Part shown: one piece after another, positions 16,454 through 23,417 of the stretch
Numbering within the stretch: position 1 is the stretch's first letter
Layout of the letters: each line of letters begins with the position of its first letter
Assembly (NCBI GenBank): GCA_036676195.1
Contig: JAKFDK010000133.1
Coordinates: forward strand, 1-23,948
Direction of reading: 5' to 3'
From: JAKFDK01 sp036676195
GTDB taxonomy: Bacteria > Bacillota > Sulfobacillia > Symbiobacteriales > ZC4RG38
Length of the DNA stretch: 23,948 bases
Position numbers and translations under genes: made by a program
Notes under the pieces: generated by a model
What the model was told of the DNA's origin: nothing
Databases searched by the model: none
What the model saw: the letters and a program-made list of their open reading frames with translations, nothing else

Positions 16454-17317
16454 TTAAAACGGTTGCTCAAACGTGCCGGTAAAGACATAGGTGGCCGGCC
16501 CCGTCTTGTACACGTGGTTGTCCGACTCCCGCCACTCCAGGGCCAGGTCGCCACCGGGCAGGTGAATCAGGGCGGAACGGTCGGTCAGCCCGAGCAGAAC
16601 GGCGCTCACCAGCACCGCGCTGGCGCCGGTGCCGCAGGCCAGGGTAATGCCGGCGCCCCGCTCCCAGGTGCGCATCTTGATTTCACCACGGGACAGCACC
16701 TGTGCGAAATGGACGTTGATTCGCCGCGGGAAAAGCGGGTGGTGCTCCAGGCCGGGTCCGATCTGTTCCAGCGGTACAGTATCCGGATCCTCGTCCAAGA
16801 AGACAGTCATGTGCGGGTTGCCCATGGAGACGGCGGTGAAGGTATAGGAAACCCTGTCCAGTTCCAGCCGCTCACCCAGGACCCGGTCGGCGTCGGGGCC
16901 GGACATCGGGATTTCCTGACGGCGCAGGCGGGGTTCGCCCATGTCGACCCGAACGGCGGTCACCTGCCCGCCGGCATCCAGCAGCAATTCGGGGATGATG
17001 GTGCCGGCACCTGTCTGGACCCGGAAACGGGTTTTCTGCACCAGCCCGCGGTCGTAGGCCATCCGGGAGAAGCAACGCATGCCGTTGCCGCACATCTCAC
17101 TTTCGGACCCATCGGAATTGAACATGCGGAAGCGCAGGTCGTGTTCAGGCTGGGTGGGGGGCAGCAAAACGATCAGTCCGTCGGACCCGACGCCAAAGTG
17201 CCGGTCGCTGACTGCCCTGGCCAGCGCCGAAAAACGCTCTTCCGGCAACTGTTCGCTGAAATTGTCCACATACACGTAATCGTTGCCGATGCCTTCCATC
17301 TTGGTGAATCGGACCAT
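16454..17317 (-). CDS. dapF: Diaminopimelate epimerase
   Basis: Interconverts LL- and meso-diaminopimelate for lysine and peptidoglycan synthesis, using two cysteines as acid and base. C76 in EMCGNGMRC and C228 in LACGTGAS are the catalytic pair. The N-terminal MEGIGNDYVYVD and the GVGSDGL segment are also typical. At 287 aa it is full length. The ATG at 17317 has AGGAGGG close upstream. It is the first gene of the dapF-dapL unit, with a good sigma-A promoter 34-62 bp upstream. Confidence 0.96.
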   Translation of the reverse strand: MVRFTKMEGIGNDYVYVDNFSEQLPEERFSALARAVSDRHFGVGSDGLIVLLPPTQPEHDLRFRMFNSDGSESEMCGNGMRCFSRMAYDRGLVQKTRFRVQTGAGTIIPELLLDAGGQVTAVRVDMGEPRLRRQEIPMSGPDADRVLGERLELDRVSYTFTAVSMGNPHMTVFLDEDPDTVPLEQIGPGLEHHPLFPRRINVHFAQVLSRGEIKMRTWERGAGITLACGTGASAVLVSAVLLGLTDRSALIHLPGGDLALEWRESDNHVYKTGPATYVFTGTFEQPF

Positions 17318-17333
17318 GGTGCCCTCCTGTAGT

Positions 17334-17350
17334 GTTTCACAGTTGAAAAC
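17334..17350. promoter_or_regulatory. Inverted repeat at the dapF transcription start
   Basis: GTTTCA-CAGT-TGAAAAC is an interrupted palindrome (TTTCA/TGAAA) located just downstream of the dapF -10, where the transcript should begin. This is a plausible operator position. No regulator can be named. Confidence 0.35.
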
Positions 17351-17379
17351 ATTGTAGTGTCCCAGCCACGGTCTGGCAA
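17351..17379 (-). promoter_or_regulatory. Sigma-A promoter of dapF-dapL
   Basis: On the minus strand TTGCCA (17374-17379, 5 of 6 to TTGACA) and TACAAT (17351-17356, 5 of 6 to TATAAT) are separated by exactly 17 bp. Transcription would begin near 17344, giving a leader of about 27 bases that contains the dapF ribosome binding site. Confidence 0.75.
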
Positions 17380-17397
17380 TTGCGGAGGCAGTATAAA

Positions 17398-17417
17398 GTT
17401 TACCTGTTCACGTAAAC
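17398..17417. promoter_or_regulatory. Inverted repeat GTTTAC-N8-GTAAAC in the dapF/citE-like divergent region
   Basis: A perfect 6-bp inverted repeat with an 8-base centre lies 18 bp upstream of the dapF -35 and 92 bp before the start of the divergent lyase gene. The half-site spacing (14 bp centre to centre) is that of a dimeric repressor or activator site. No clear sigma-A promoter was found for the plus-strand gene. Confidence 0.4.
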
Positions 17418-17509
17418 GTCGGCTACCCGGCAGTGGGGTTGTGGAGGCATTCCCACCCATGATGGCGAATGTCAGTCAGAGTTATTGGTCACCGGAGGAG
17501 GCAGCATGG

Positions 17510-18379
17510 ATGGCGCTCTTGCGCAGCTACCTGTTTGTGCCGGCCGACGAGCCCCGGAAGGTGCAGAAGGCCCTCGCTTCAGCGGCCGACGCGGTCATTC
17601 TGGACCTGGAAGATGCTGTATTACCGGAAAGGAAAGTAGAGGCGCGCGCGGCCCTGGTGCAAACGTTAGCCGGCCTGCCCACGGCTCGTGCGGGCCGGCC
17701 TGTGATATTCGTCCGGGCGAACAGCTTTCAGACAGCGTGGTTCAAGGACGATATCGAGCACCTGACCAACCAGGCGGTGGCCGGGTTCGTACTGCCCAAG
17801 GTGAAACGTTCGGCCGACGTGGAGGAAGCCGCCCGGCTCCTCTATGCCGCAGAGCGACGGCAGGGCCTGCCCTCCGGTCACTTTGAGCTGCTGCCCATGG
17901 TAGAGACAGCCCTGGGCCTGCAGCAGGTGGCATCTATTGCCGGCGGCCCCCGGGTTTCCCGCCTGGTGTTCGGAGCGCTGGATATGGCCAATGACCTGGG
18001 CATGTCCTGGCAGCCGGACTTTCAGCAGTTCCTGTACCAGCGCTCCCGGCTGGTCGTGGCCTCTCGGGTCGCCAATCTCCACCCACCGGTAGACGGCGTC
18101 TGGCCCCGCATAGATGATTTGGCCGGGCTGGAGGCTGACTGCCAGGCCGCCCGGATGCTGGGGATCCTGGGGCGGACGCTGATTCATCCTGCCCACATCG
18201 AGGTGACAAACCGGGTGTTCAGCCCTACAGCAGAGGAGGTTGCGTGGGCCCAACAGGTGGTGGACGCCACCGCCGAGGCTGCCGCCCGGGGCCAGGCGGT
18301 GGCGAAGGTCGACGGTACCATGATTGACCGCCCGGTGACGGAACGGGCCCGGCGCATCCTGTTCCTGTCTGGTCTGTAG
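17510..18379 (+). CDS. HpcH/HpaI aldolase / CitE-like lyase family protein
   Basis: TIM-barrel, Mg2+-dependent C-C lyase of the citrate-lyase-beta family. Relatives cleave citryl-, malyl- or citramalyl-CoA or act as malyl-CoA thioesterases. The N-terminal RSYLFVPADEPRK and ILDLEDAV, then FVRAN, GFVLPKV, PMVETALGL, FGALDMANDLG and IHPAHIEVTNRVFSPT follow the family in order. The ATG at 17510 is chosen because GGAGGAGG lies 8 bases upstream and the family begins there; the open frame upstream (from 17357) does not match it. The protein is 289 aa. No citrate-lyase alpha or gamma subunit gene is adjacent, so a stand-alone CoA-ester lyase is likelier than citrate lyase. It is divergent from dapF and convergent with the split ATPase. 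Confidence 0.88.
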   Translation: MALLRSYLFVPADEPRKVQKALASAADAVILDLEDAVLPERKVEARAALVQTLAGLPTARAGRPVIFVRANSFQTAWFKDDIEHLTNQAVAGFVLPKVKRSADVEEAARLLYAAERRQGLPSGHFELLPMVETALGLQQVASIAGGPRVSRLVFGALDMANDLGMSWQPDFQQFLYQRSRLVVASRVANLHPPVDGVWPRIDDLAGLEADCQAARMLGILGRTLIHPAHIEVTNRVFSPTAEEVAWAQQVVDATAEAAARGQAVAKVDGTMIDRPVTERARRILFLSGL

Positions 18380-18405
18380 CGCCACCCGGATGCGGGCGGC
18401 GGATC

Positions 18406-18452
18406 ACCGGCGACCCCGGTTGCCCGGAAGGGCGGCCGGGGTCGTCGCCGGT
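18406..18452. terminator. Strong hairpin between convergent genes
   Basis: ACCGGCGACCCCGG (18406-18419) pairs with CCGGGGTCGTCGCCGGT (18436-18452) as 9+5 bp with a 3-base bulge. The loop holds a further GCCC-GGAA-GGGC hairpin. It lies 27 bp after the lyase stop and downstream of the minus-strand genes, so it could stop transcription from both sides, although no T-run is present. Confidence 0.55.
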
Positions 18453-18461
18453 TGCCACCCA

Positions 18462-18710
18462 TCATGACCGTGGCCAGCCGGCGCCGTGGCGACCGTCGCT
18501 CCCCCCGGCATCTCCCGCCGGCCTGCCCCCCCTGCCCGCTCGGCCCACCCGCCGGCCGATGTGCGCCCGTTCATGACCGGCCCGCCACCGCTCCCTGCGG
18601 CCATGCAGCTCGCCGCCCGCACTGGCTGCTACGGGTCCTGGCGGAAACCAGATCACCCACGGATGCGGCGCGGTCCGAAACCCGCCGGGCGAATATTCCC
18701 CCCACTGCAT
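18462..18710 (-). CDS. Possible small Arg/Gly-rich protein, 82 aa
   Basis: I do not recognise this protein. It is listed because the minus-strand ATG at 18710 has a very good ribosome binding site (GGGAGGTGA, 7 bases from GGAGG to ATG), begins 62 bp after the ATPase stop in the same direction, and ends just before the hairpin at 18406-18452. The N-terminal third is Pro/Trp/Phe-containing (MQWGEYSPGGF, then WVIWFPPGP); the rest is low-complexity Arg, Gly and Ala, as GC-rich noncoding DNA would also give. Other frames across 18380-18770 are open too, so coding is unproven. Apart from this and the hairpin I see nothing else in that gap. Confidence 0.35.
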   Translation of the reverse strand: MQWGEYSPGGFRTAPHPWVIWFPPGPVAASAGGELHGRRERWRAGHERAHIGRRVGRAGRGGRPAGDAGGSDGRHGAGWPRS

Positions 18711-18772
18711 GGTGTCACCTCCCGCGGTCGGCACCCTCCACTGTACGCGTCCCCGGCCGGAGCGGTCACCGG

Positions 18773-20524
18773 CTAAATCCGGGCCCCTTTCAGGGGCACT
18801 GGCCGCCGGTACAGCACCAGACGGCGCAGTGCGACAACGGCTTCAGCCGCCCCGGCTACCCCCAGAATCACCAGCCACTCAAACAGGCTGAGCGGGACCG
18901 TTTCCATCACCCGCGCCAGCGGCCGGAAGTAGACCGCCGCCATGAGCATGGCCGTGGACAGCGTCACGGCGGCCACCAACCAGGGGTTGCTGAACCAGCC
19001 AATCTCCCAGATACTGCGGCGCTCCGAGCGGCAGTCAAACACATGGAATAACTGGCACATGACCAGGGTCGCCAGGGCCAGGGTCCGGGCCCGGGCCAGG
19101 GCAGCCGGATCGCCCGGGCCACTGTCCCACAGGCCCCACACAAACATTCCCACCGTACTGATTCCGATCAGCAGCCCGCGGCCCAGGATCTTGCGCCCCA
19201 GGCCCCGGCTGAACACCCCTTCGTCGGGGCGCCGGGGCGGGCGGCGCATGGCGTCAGGGTCGGTGGGGTCCACCCCCAGGGCCATGGCAGGCAGCCCGTC
19301 GGTCACCAGGTTGACCCAGAGGATCTGAATGGGCAGCAGGGGCAGGGGTAAGCGGGCCACCGCCGCCAGAAACATGGTCAGGACCTCGCCGGTATTGCAG
19401 GAAAGCAAGTAACGGATGAATTTGCGGATGTTTTCGTAGATACCCCGCCCTTCCTCCACCGCGGCCACGATGGTGGCGTAGTTGTCGTCCGCCAGGACCA
19501 ACTGGGACGCTTCCCGGGTCACGTCGGTACCGGTTCGGCCCATGGCCACGCCAATGTCGGCTTCCTTCACCGCCGGAGCGTCGTTGACCCCGTCGCCGGT
19601 CATGGCCACAATTTCGCCCCTGGCCTTAAAGGCCCGCACAATCCGCAACTTGTGCTGCGGACTGACCCGGGCAAAGACCCGCACTGTCCCGGCGGCCGCC
19701 ACCAGGTCACCATCCGACATCCGCTCCAGGTCTGCCCCGGTCAGGGCACCGGCACCGGCCGTGGCAATGCCCAGTTCCCGGGCCACCGCCAGGGCTGTGG
19801 CCGGGTGGTCGCCGGTAATCATAGCAGTGCGAATGCCCGCCAGCGTGGCCTCCTGCACCGCCCGTTTCACCTCAGACCGCGGCGGGTCAATCATGCCCGC
19901 CAGCCCCATAAAGACCAGGTTGTGCTCCATGGCCTCCGGGTCACCCTTGCCCGGACCGGACCTACAGGCCATGGCCAGCACACGAAGTGCCTGACCGGCC
20001 AGGCGGTCCACCTCGGCCATAATCGCCCGCCGGTCCGTTTCCTGCAGGGCCACCACCCGCCCCCGGTCGTCCAGCCGCTGTGTGCAAAGGCCGAGCACCG
20101 TGTCGGGGGCCCCCTTGACGTGCAGCACCTGCTCGCCGCTCAGGCGGTCCCGCACCAGCACCGACATGCGCCGCCGTTCACTGCTGAAAGGTGCTTCGCC
20201 CTGTTTCTGATACCGGTCGCCCAGCTTCGTCTCGGTGTAGCCGGCCTTGGCCGCCGCCACCACCAGGGCCCCCTCCGTTGGGTCCCCCTGCACGCTCCAG
20301 GTGCGGGCCGAACGCGCCCTACTTTCTTCCAGTACCGCGTTGCTGCACAGGGCACCGCCACACAGAAGTTGCATCAGCGCCGGCTGTCCGCCGGGCTGCA
20401 CCCGCTCACCGGCCAGCCGGAATTCACCGGCCGGCCGGTAACCGTCACCGGTGACCTCGTAGGCATGGCCGCCGGCATAGATGGCCCGCACCATCATTTC
20501 ATTTTTGGTCAGAGTGCCGGTCTT
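18773..20524 (-). CDS. yloB: Ca2+ P-type ATPase (YloB/SERCA type), C-terminal part of split gene
   Basis: C-terminal two thirds (about 583 aa) of a P2A calcium pump that moves Ca2+ out of the cytoplasm. It begins in the middle of the phosphorylation motif with KTGTLTKNE. The nucleotide-binding domain follows (GDPTEGAL, VKGAPD), then ITGDHPATA, MTGDGVNDAPA (hinge) and the membrane half. M5 SCNTGEV and M6 NLVTDGLPA carry the Ca2+-ligand residues of SERCA pumps. The catalytic Asp is missing here; it lies 2.9 kb away on the other half. The frame is open upstream to 20818, but that stretch is recombinase DNA in another frame. Joined to 23455 onward it makes an uninterrupted gene. Alone it cannot be an active pump. 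Confidence 0.92.
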   Translation of the reverse strand, partial: KTGTLTKNEMMVRAIYAGGHAYEVTGDGYRPAGEFRLAGERVQPGGQPALMQLLCGGALCSNAVLEESRARSARTWSVQGDPTEGALVVAAAKAGYTETKLGDRYQKQGEAPFSSERRRMSVLVRDRLSGEQVLHVKGAPDTVLGLCTQRLDDRGRVVALQETDRRAIMAEVDRLAGQALRVLAMACRSGPGKGDPEAMEHNLVFMGLAGMIDPPRSEVKRAVQEATLAGIRTAMITGDHPATALAVARELGIATAGAGALTGADLERMSDGDLVAAAGTVRVFARVSPQHKLRIVRAFKARGEIVAMTGDGVNDAPAVKEADIGVAMGRTGTDVTREASQLVLADDNYATIVAAVEEGRGIYENIRKFIRYLLSCNTGEVLTMFLAAVARLPLPLLPIQILWVNLVTDGLPAMALGVDPTDPDAMRRPPRRPDEGVFSRGLGRKILGRGLLIGISTVGMFVWGLWDSGPGDPAALARARTLALATLVMCQLFHVFDCRSERRSIWEIGWFSNPWLVAAVTLSTAMLMAAVYFRPLARVMETVPLSLFEWLVILGVAGAAEAVVALRRLVLYRRPVPLKGARI

Positions 20525-22121
20525 GACGGTACGGTAACTGCAGCGGTGATGGCTCCAATACGACTGGCAGCCCGACCCGCAGGTCAAGTTCGACCGTACC
20601 GTCCGCCTGCACCCGAATGCCACCCGGGCCCACCAGAATCGACAGGGCGTCCCGCCGTTCGGCCAGGGTGGACCACTCACCCAGGGCTGCCTGCAAACGG
20701 CGCTGCAGTTGCGAGGGGCAGACCGGCAACGGCGCCTGGCTCTGCCAGTCAGCCAGTTGGGCCCGGTCCCGGGCCAGACCATCGGTGGCCATGGCACGCT
20801 CTGCCTGAAGGCGTTCAAGCTGTTTTTGCCAAAGGTCTGCCGGCAGCCTTCCTTCGGCGAAGGCGGTGGTCAGGATCATTTCCTGCTCCGCCAGAGCCTC
20901 CAACCGCCGTTCCTGCCTGGCCACTTCGGCCTGGACCCTGGCCAGATCAGGAGCCCTCCCGGGGCTCAGCAGGGGAACCAGGCACTGCATCCAGTCGGCC
21001 GTGGTGGTCGCCGCAACCAGGGCCGGCCAGACCAGATTCTCCAGGTCAGCCGCCCGCAGCCAGGGAAACGTCCGGCAGACGGCGCCTGCCTGACGGCGCC
21101 GTGTACTGTACCGGCTGGCGCAGGTGTAATACAGATGGCGCTGGCTCCGGTGCGGCCGCCTGGGAGTAAGGGCGGCGCCGCACTGGCCGCAGCGCAGAAA
21201 ACCGGTCATCAGGTCTCGGGCCGGGTCCCGGTCGGAGGGGCTGCGGCTGCCCCCGCCCCGGCCGGTGCGGAGCAACTCCTGTACTCGGGCCCACATTGCC
21301 GGCGCCACAACGGGTTCGTGGGCCGCACGCACCCAGACCCAGTCCTGTGGCCGCCGGCCCTGGGCGCGCCGGTGCAGGGGATGGCTACGCTTATTGTAGG
21401 CAAAATCGCCGGCGTAGCACGGGTTGGTCAGTATCTGATACACGCTGGAGTGGCCCCAGGCCGACTTGGGTCCCGGCACTCCCAGCTCGTTCAGTTTCCG
21501 GGCGACCGCCCCGCACCCGCCGCCCCCGGCGGCTGCCTGCAGATACAGGGCGTATACCTTTTCCACCACTTCGGCCCTGGTATGGCCGTTCCACCATGGG
21601 GTCCGGTCCGGCTGGTAGGCACCGCTGGGACCAACCACAAAGCCAAAGGGGATCTGCCCGCCCGTATAGCGCCCGGTCTCCGCCCGTTTCATCTTGCCCA
21701 GCATGGCGTTTTGAATCAGGTTACGACGCACGAACTTGCCGATGGCGCCGAGCATGGTCAACATCAGTTCACCGGCCGGATCCCCCGCATCGACGGCCTC
21801 GGTCACCGAACGCAGCTTGATCCCCTGCGCTTCCAGTTCCCGGACCAGCGCCAGCAGATCCAGCGGGTCGCGGCTGAACCGATCAACCCGAAAAATCAAC
21901 ACCAGATCGAAACAACGCTGGCGCGCATCGGCGATCAGCCGGGTCAGTTCCCGGCGCTGGGTCGTGCTGCCGGACTGACCCCCGTCGCGGTAGACACCGG
22001 TCACCACCAGCGCCTCGCGCTGACAGAATTCCTGCAGGATCTGTTCCTGGAAGCTGAGTGAATACCCGTCACGAACTTGCCCGGCCGAAGAAACCCGCAC
22101 ATACAGAGCTGCCCGTTTCAT
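20499..22121 (-). CDS. Large serine recombinase (site-specific integrase/excisionase)
   Basis: Cuts and joins DNA at att sites through a 2-bp staggered break. The N-terminal resolvase domain (about 1-150) has the nucleophile Ser11 in YVRVSSAGQ and the RVDRFSRD segment. The recombinase domain follows (about 160-290, with GYxYxx-like PFGFVV and NPCYAGDFAYN). Next come a zinc ribbon (LRCGQCGAAL ... YYTC ... VC) and a long coiled coil (about residues 410-490). This is the layout of phage and skin/SpoIVCA-type recombinases. The ATG at 22121 is chosen because GGAG lies 9 bases upstream and MKRAALYVRVSS matches the family N-terminus; an ATG at 22136 and an open frame to 22430 are less likely. At 540 aa it appears intact. 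Its last 9 codons, from the core onward, are completed by ATPase DNA beyond the element end. Confidence 0.95.
   Translation of the reverse strand: MKRAALYVRVSSAGQVRDGYSLSFQEQILQEFCQREALVVTGVYRDGGQSGSTTQRRELTRLIADARQRCFDLVLIFRVDRFSRDPLDLLALVRELEAQGIKLRSVTEAVDAGDPAGELMLTMLGAIGKFVRRNLIQNAMLGKMKRAETGRYTGGQIPFGFVVGPSGAYQPDRTPWWNGHTRAEVVEKVYALYLQAAAGGGGCGAVARKLNELGVPGPKSAWGHSSVYQILTNPCYAGDFAYNKRSHPLHRRAQGRRPQDWVWVRAAHEPVVAPAMWARVQELLRTGRGGGSRSPSDRDPARDLMTGFLRCGQCGAALTPRRPHRSQRHLYYTCASRYSTRRRQAGAVCRTFPWLRAADLENLVWPALVAATTTADWMQCLVPLLSPGRAPDLARVQAEVARQERRLEALAEQEMILTTAFAEGRLPADLWQKQLERLQAERAMATDGLARDRAQLADWQSQAPLPVCPSQLQRRLQAALGEWSTLAERRDALSILVGPGGIRVQADGTVELDLRVGLPVVLEPSPLQLPYRQDRHSDQK
20519..20548. 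other. Left att junction of the inserted element
   Basis: Read on the minus strand, recombinase DNA ending ACCGTC meets AA (20523-20524) and then GACCGGCACTCTGACC, the ATPase motif. The arm inside the element contains GCAGCGGTG (20540-20548), the inverse of CACCGCTGC at the other end. The crossover is inferred from the restored reading frame. Confidence 0.75.
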
Positions 22122-22182
22122 GCGCACCCGCTCCATGGTCCGAAAAATAAAGACAGGACCCTGACGGGCCTCTGCCTGGCGT

Positions 22183-22383
22183 TCACTCCGGGAACCCGGA
22201 TGGAACCGGTTTACGCAACATGCGCAGCAGAAAATCGGTCCAGGCCGCCGCCACCGGCGGATCCGGATTGGCAGCGGAAATCCGCAGCCGCAGCGGCTGC
22301 CGCTGACGCCGGTCCGGTGCTGATGCCGGTGTCGGTACCGGGACCCGGCTCCGGCCCAACCGACTGGTTTTCTGGGTACCCAT
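22183..22383 (-). CDS. Possible 66-aa basic protein upstream of the recombinase
   Basis: I do not recognise this protein. The minus-strand ATG at 22383 follows a G-rich stretch (GCGGGGGG, 8 bases away) that could serve as ribosome binding site. The frame ends 61 bp before the recombinase start and uses GC-rich third positions. The N-terminal half is rich in Arg, Pro and Ser; the C-terminal part contains WTDFLLRMLRKP, a likely amphipathic helix. It lies where a small recombinase cofactor might be found, but that is only inference. The rest of the 22122-22559 gap holds the CRP/FNR-like site and promoter of the opposite gene; other open frames there look like GC-rich noise. Confidence 0.35.
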   Translation of the reverse strand: MGTQKTSRLGRSRVPVPTPASAPDRRQRQPLRLRISAANPDPPVAAAWTDFLLRMLRKPVPSGFPE

Positions 22384-22482
22384 GGCAGTAGCCCCCCGCT
22401 GGAATCCACTCTGGCATGAGTCTTATGCATGGGGACGGCGCCACAGTCATTTCAATTGATCTAACAGTAAGTTTCAAATTCC

Positions 22483-22498
22483 CGTGATAACTGTCACA
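22483..22498. promoter_or_regulatory. CRP/FNR-family operator upstream of the V4R gene
   Basis: CGTGATAACTGTCACA matches the TGTGA-N6-TCACA consensus at 9 of 10 half-site bases. Its centre (22490.5) lies about 42 bp before the transcription start predicted from the -10 at 22521, the position used by class II activators of this family. A Bacillota FNR-, redox- or cAMP-type regulator would be the reader. Confidence 0.55.
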
Positions 22499-22520
22499 GG
22501 ATTTTAATAGCAAGAAGTGG

Positions 22521-22526
22521 TTTACT
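22521..22526 (+). promoter_or_regulatory. Candidate -10 for the V4R operon
   Basis: TTTACT resembles TATAAT at 4 of 6 positions and is positioned correctly relative to the operator at 22483-22498. No -35 hexamer is evident, which fits an activator-dependent promoter. The leader would be about 27 bases, containing AAGGAGG. Confidence 0.35.
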
Positions 22527-22559
22527 GGAGCCAAGCACAATTGCAAGGAGGCGATTTCC

Positions 22560-23033
22560 ATGGCAAATGGACGCACGGTGTTGGGCAATGATGTGGCAAC
22601 GGAAGCCTTTCAGTTATTTCGCCTATTGGGCTTCGATAGTTTAGCAGAGGCCCTCAGCCTTGAAGAGGCGGAACGGGCGCAAGTCCAATACACGGCTGGT
22701 ATGGCCATGGGCCGGGCGCTGGTCCGCCGGGGCACTCTGCCGGCCGGCGATGTGCAGCAACTGCTGGCTGCCTTTGCCGACTTCTATAAGCGGATGGGCC
22801 TGGGGCTGGTGTACTCCCACACCCACGCGGACGGCAGCCTGGCCATTGGCATCGAAGAGTGCGCCGGGTGCGTGGGCTCTGAACCGGCCGGGCGTCCCAT
22901 CTGCCATGTCGAGGCCGGTCTGGTGCAGGGAGTCGTCTCGGAAGCGCTGGGTGAGGATTATGCCGTCAACGAGCAAAAGTGCATCGGGGGCATGGGCGAT
23001 ACCGCCTGCGAATTTGCGTTGCATCGGGAGTAG
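22560..23033 (+). CDS. V4R-domain (4-vinyl-reductase-like) small-molecule-binding protein
   Basis: The 157-aa protein resembles stand-alone V4R domains, which are thought to bind small hydrophobic ligands or metals and often act as sensors. The N-terminal region (about 1-85) is helical. The C-terminal region has the Cys-rich V4R pattern: IEECAGC (two Cys), ICHVEAGLVQGVVSEALG, VNEQKCIGGMGDTACEF. No DNA-binding or catalytic domain is fused to it. The ATG at 22560 follows AAGGAGG by 8 bases. It is transcribed away from the recombinase, behind the CRP/FNR-like operator, and is followed 9 bp later by a second small gene. It lies wholly inside the element, so it is cargo or an element regulator. 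Confidence 0.72.
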   Translation: MANGRTVLGNDVATEAFQLFRLLGFDSLAEALSLEEAERAQVQYTAGMAMGRALVRRGTLPAGDVQQLLAAFADFYKRMGLGLVYSHTHADGSLAIGIEECAGCVGSEPAGRPICHVEAGLVQGVVSEALGEDYAVNEQKCIGGMGDTACEFALHRE

Positions 23034-23042
23034 GTGAGGCAA

Positions 23043-23375
23043 ATGAGCGTGACAATCCCTGTGACAGAACCGCTGCCGTCGTGGACCCAGGAGGCTGTTC
23101 AATTGCTCAAGTCGGCCCTGGGTGTGATGGCCCAGCCCGTAATCGTGAACAACCTCAAGCGGGTGGCGGCTGACCCCGCTCACCCAACGCCGCAAGAGCT
23201 CGAAGTCTACCTGGAAAAGGTGCGCCATGGGATTCGTACCTTTGCCGCATCGGCCCGGGCCGATGCCCTGGTGGACCAACTCCGTGTACTGCTGCGGATC
23301 CCGGGCACCCCGGCAGCGCGGCCCGTCGCCGCCCCGGCCATCGGAGTGGCATTCCGGAGCACGTCAGGCCACTGA
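23043..23375 (+). CDS. Hypothetical 110-aa helical protein, partner of the V4R gene
   Basis: I do not recognise it with confidence. The first 80 or so residues look like a helical bundle (PSWTQEAVQLLKSAL, then TPQELEVYLEKVRHGIRTF, then DALVDQLRVLL). The tail is Pro/Ala-rich and probably disordered. The W-x-x-EA-x-x-LL beginning is faintly like the small PCP_red helical domain, but this is weak. The ATG at 23043 is chosen for the GGTGAGG just upstream; a GTG at 23034 is also in frame. It starts 9 bp after the V4R stop, so the two form an operon. Its stop is 78 bp from the element's right end. There is no membrane segment or signal peptide. Confidence 0.65.
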   Translation: MSVTIPVTEPLPSWTQEAVQLLKSALGVMAQPVIVNNLKRVAADPAHPTPQELEVYLEKVRHGIRTFAASARADALVDQLRVLLRIPGTPAARPVAAPAIGVAFRSTSGH

Positions 23376-23417
23376 CCCTGCAGGTGCAGCCATCCCTGGT
23401 GACCCAGCATTCGTAAC

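Noticed and set aside
20525..20818. N-terminal extension of the ATPase C-terminal frame
   Set aside because: It is recombinase DNA read in another frame; resemblance to the pump begins only at the KTGTLT codons after the junction.
20709..22061. Plus-strand open frame of 450 codons opposite the recombinase
   Set aside because: It is antisense to an intact, motif-complete recombinase; composition is typical of a shadow frame.
22122..22430. N-terminal extension of the recombinase frame
   Set aside because: The family N-terminus is MKRAALYVRVSS at 22121 with GGAG 9 bases upstream; the extension is Arg/Pro/Cys-rich noise.
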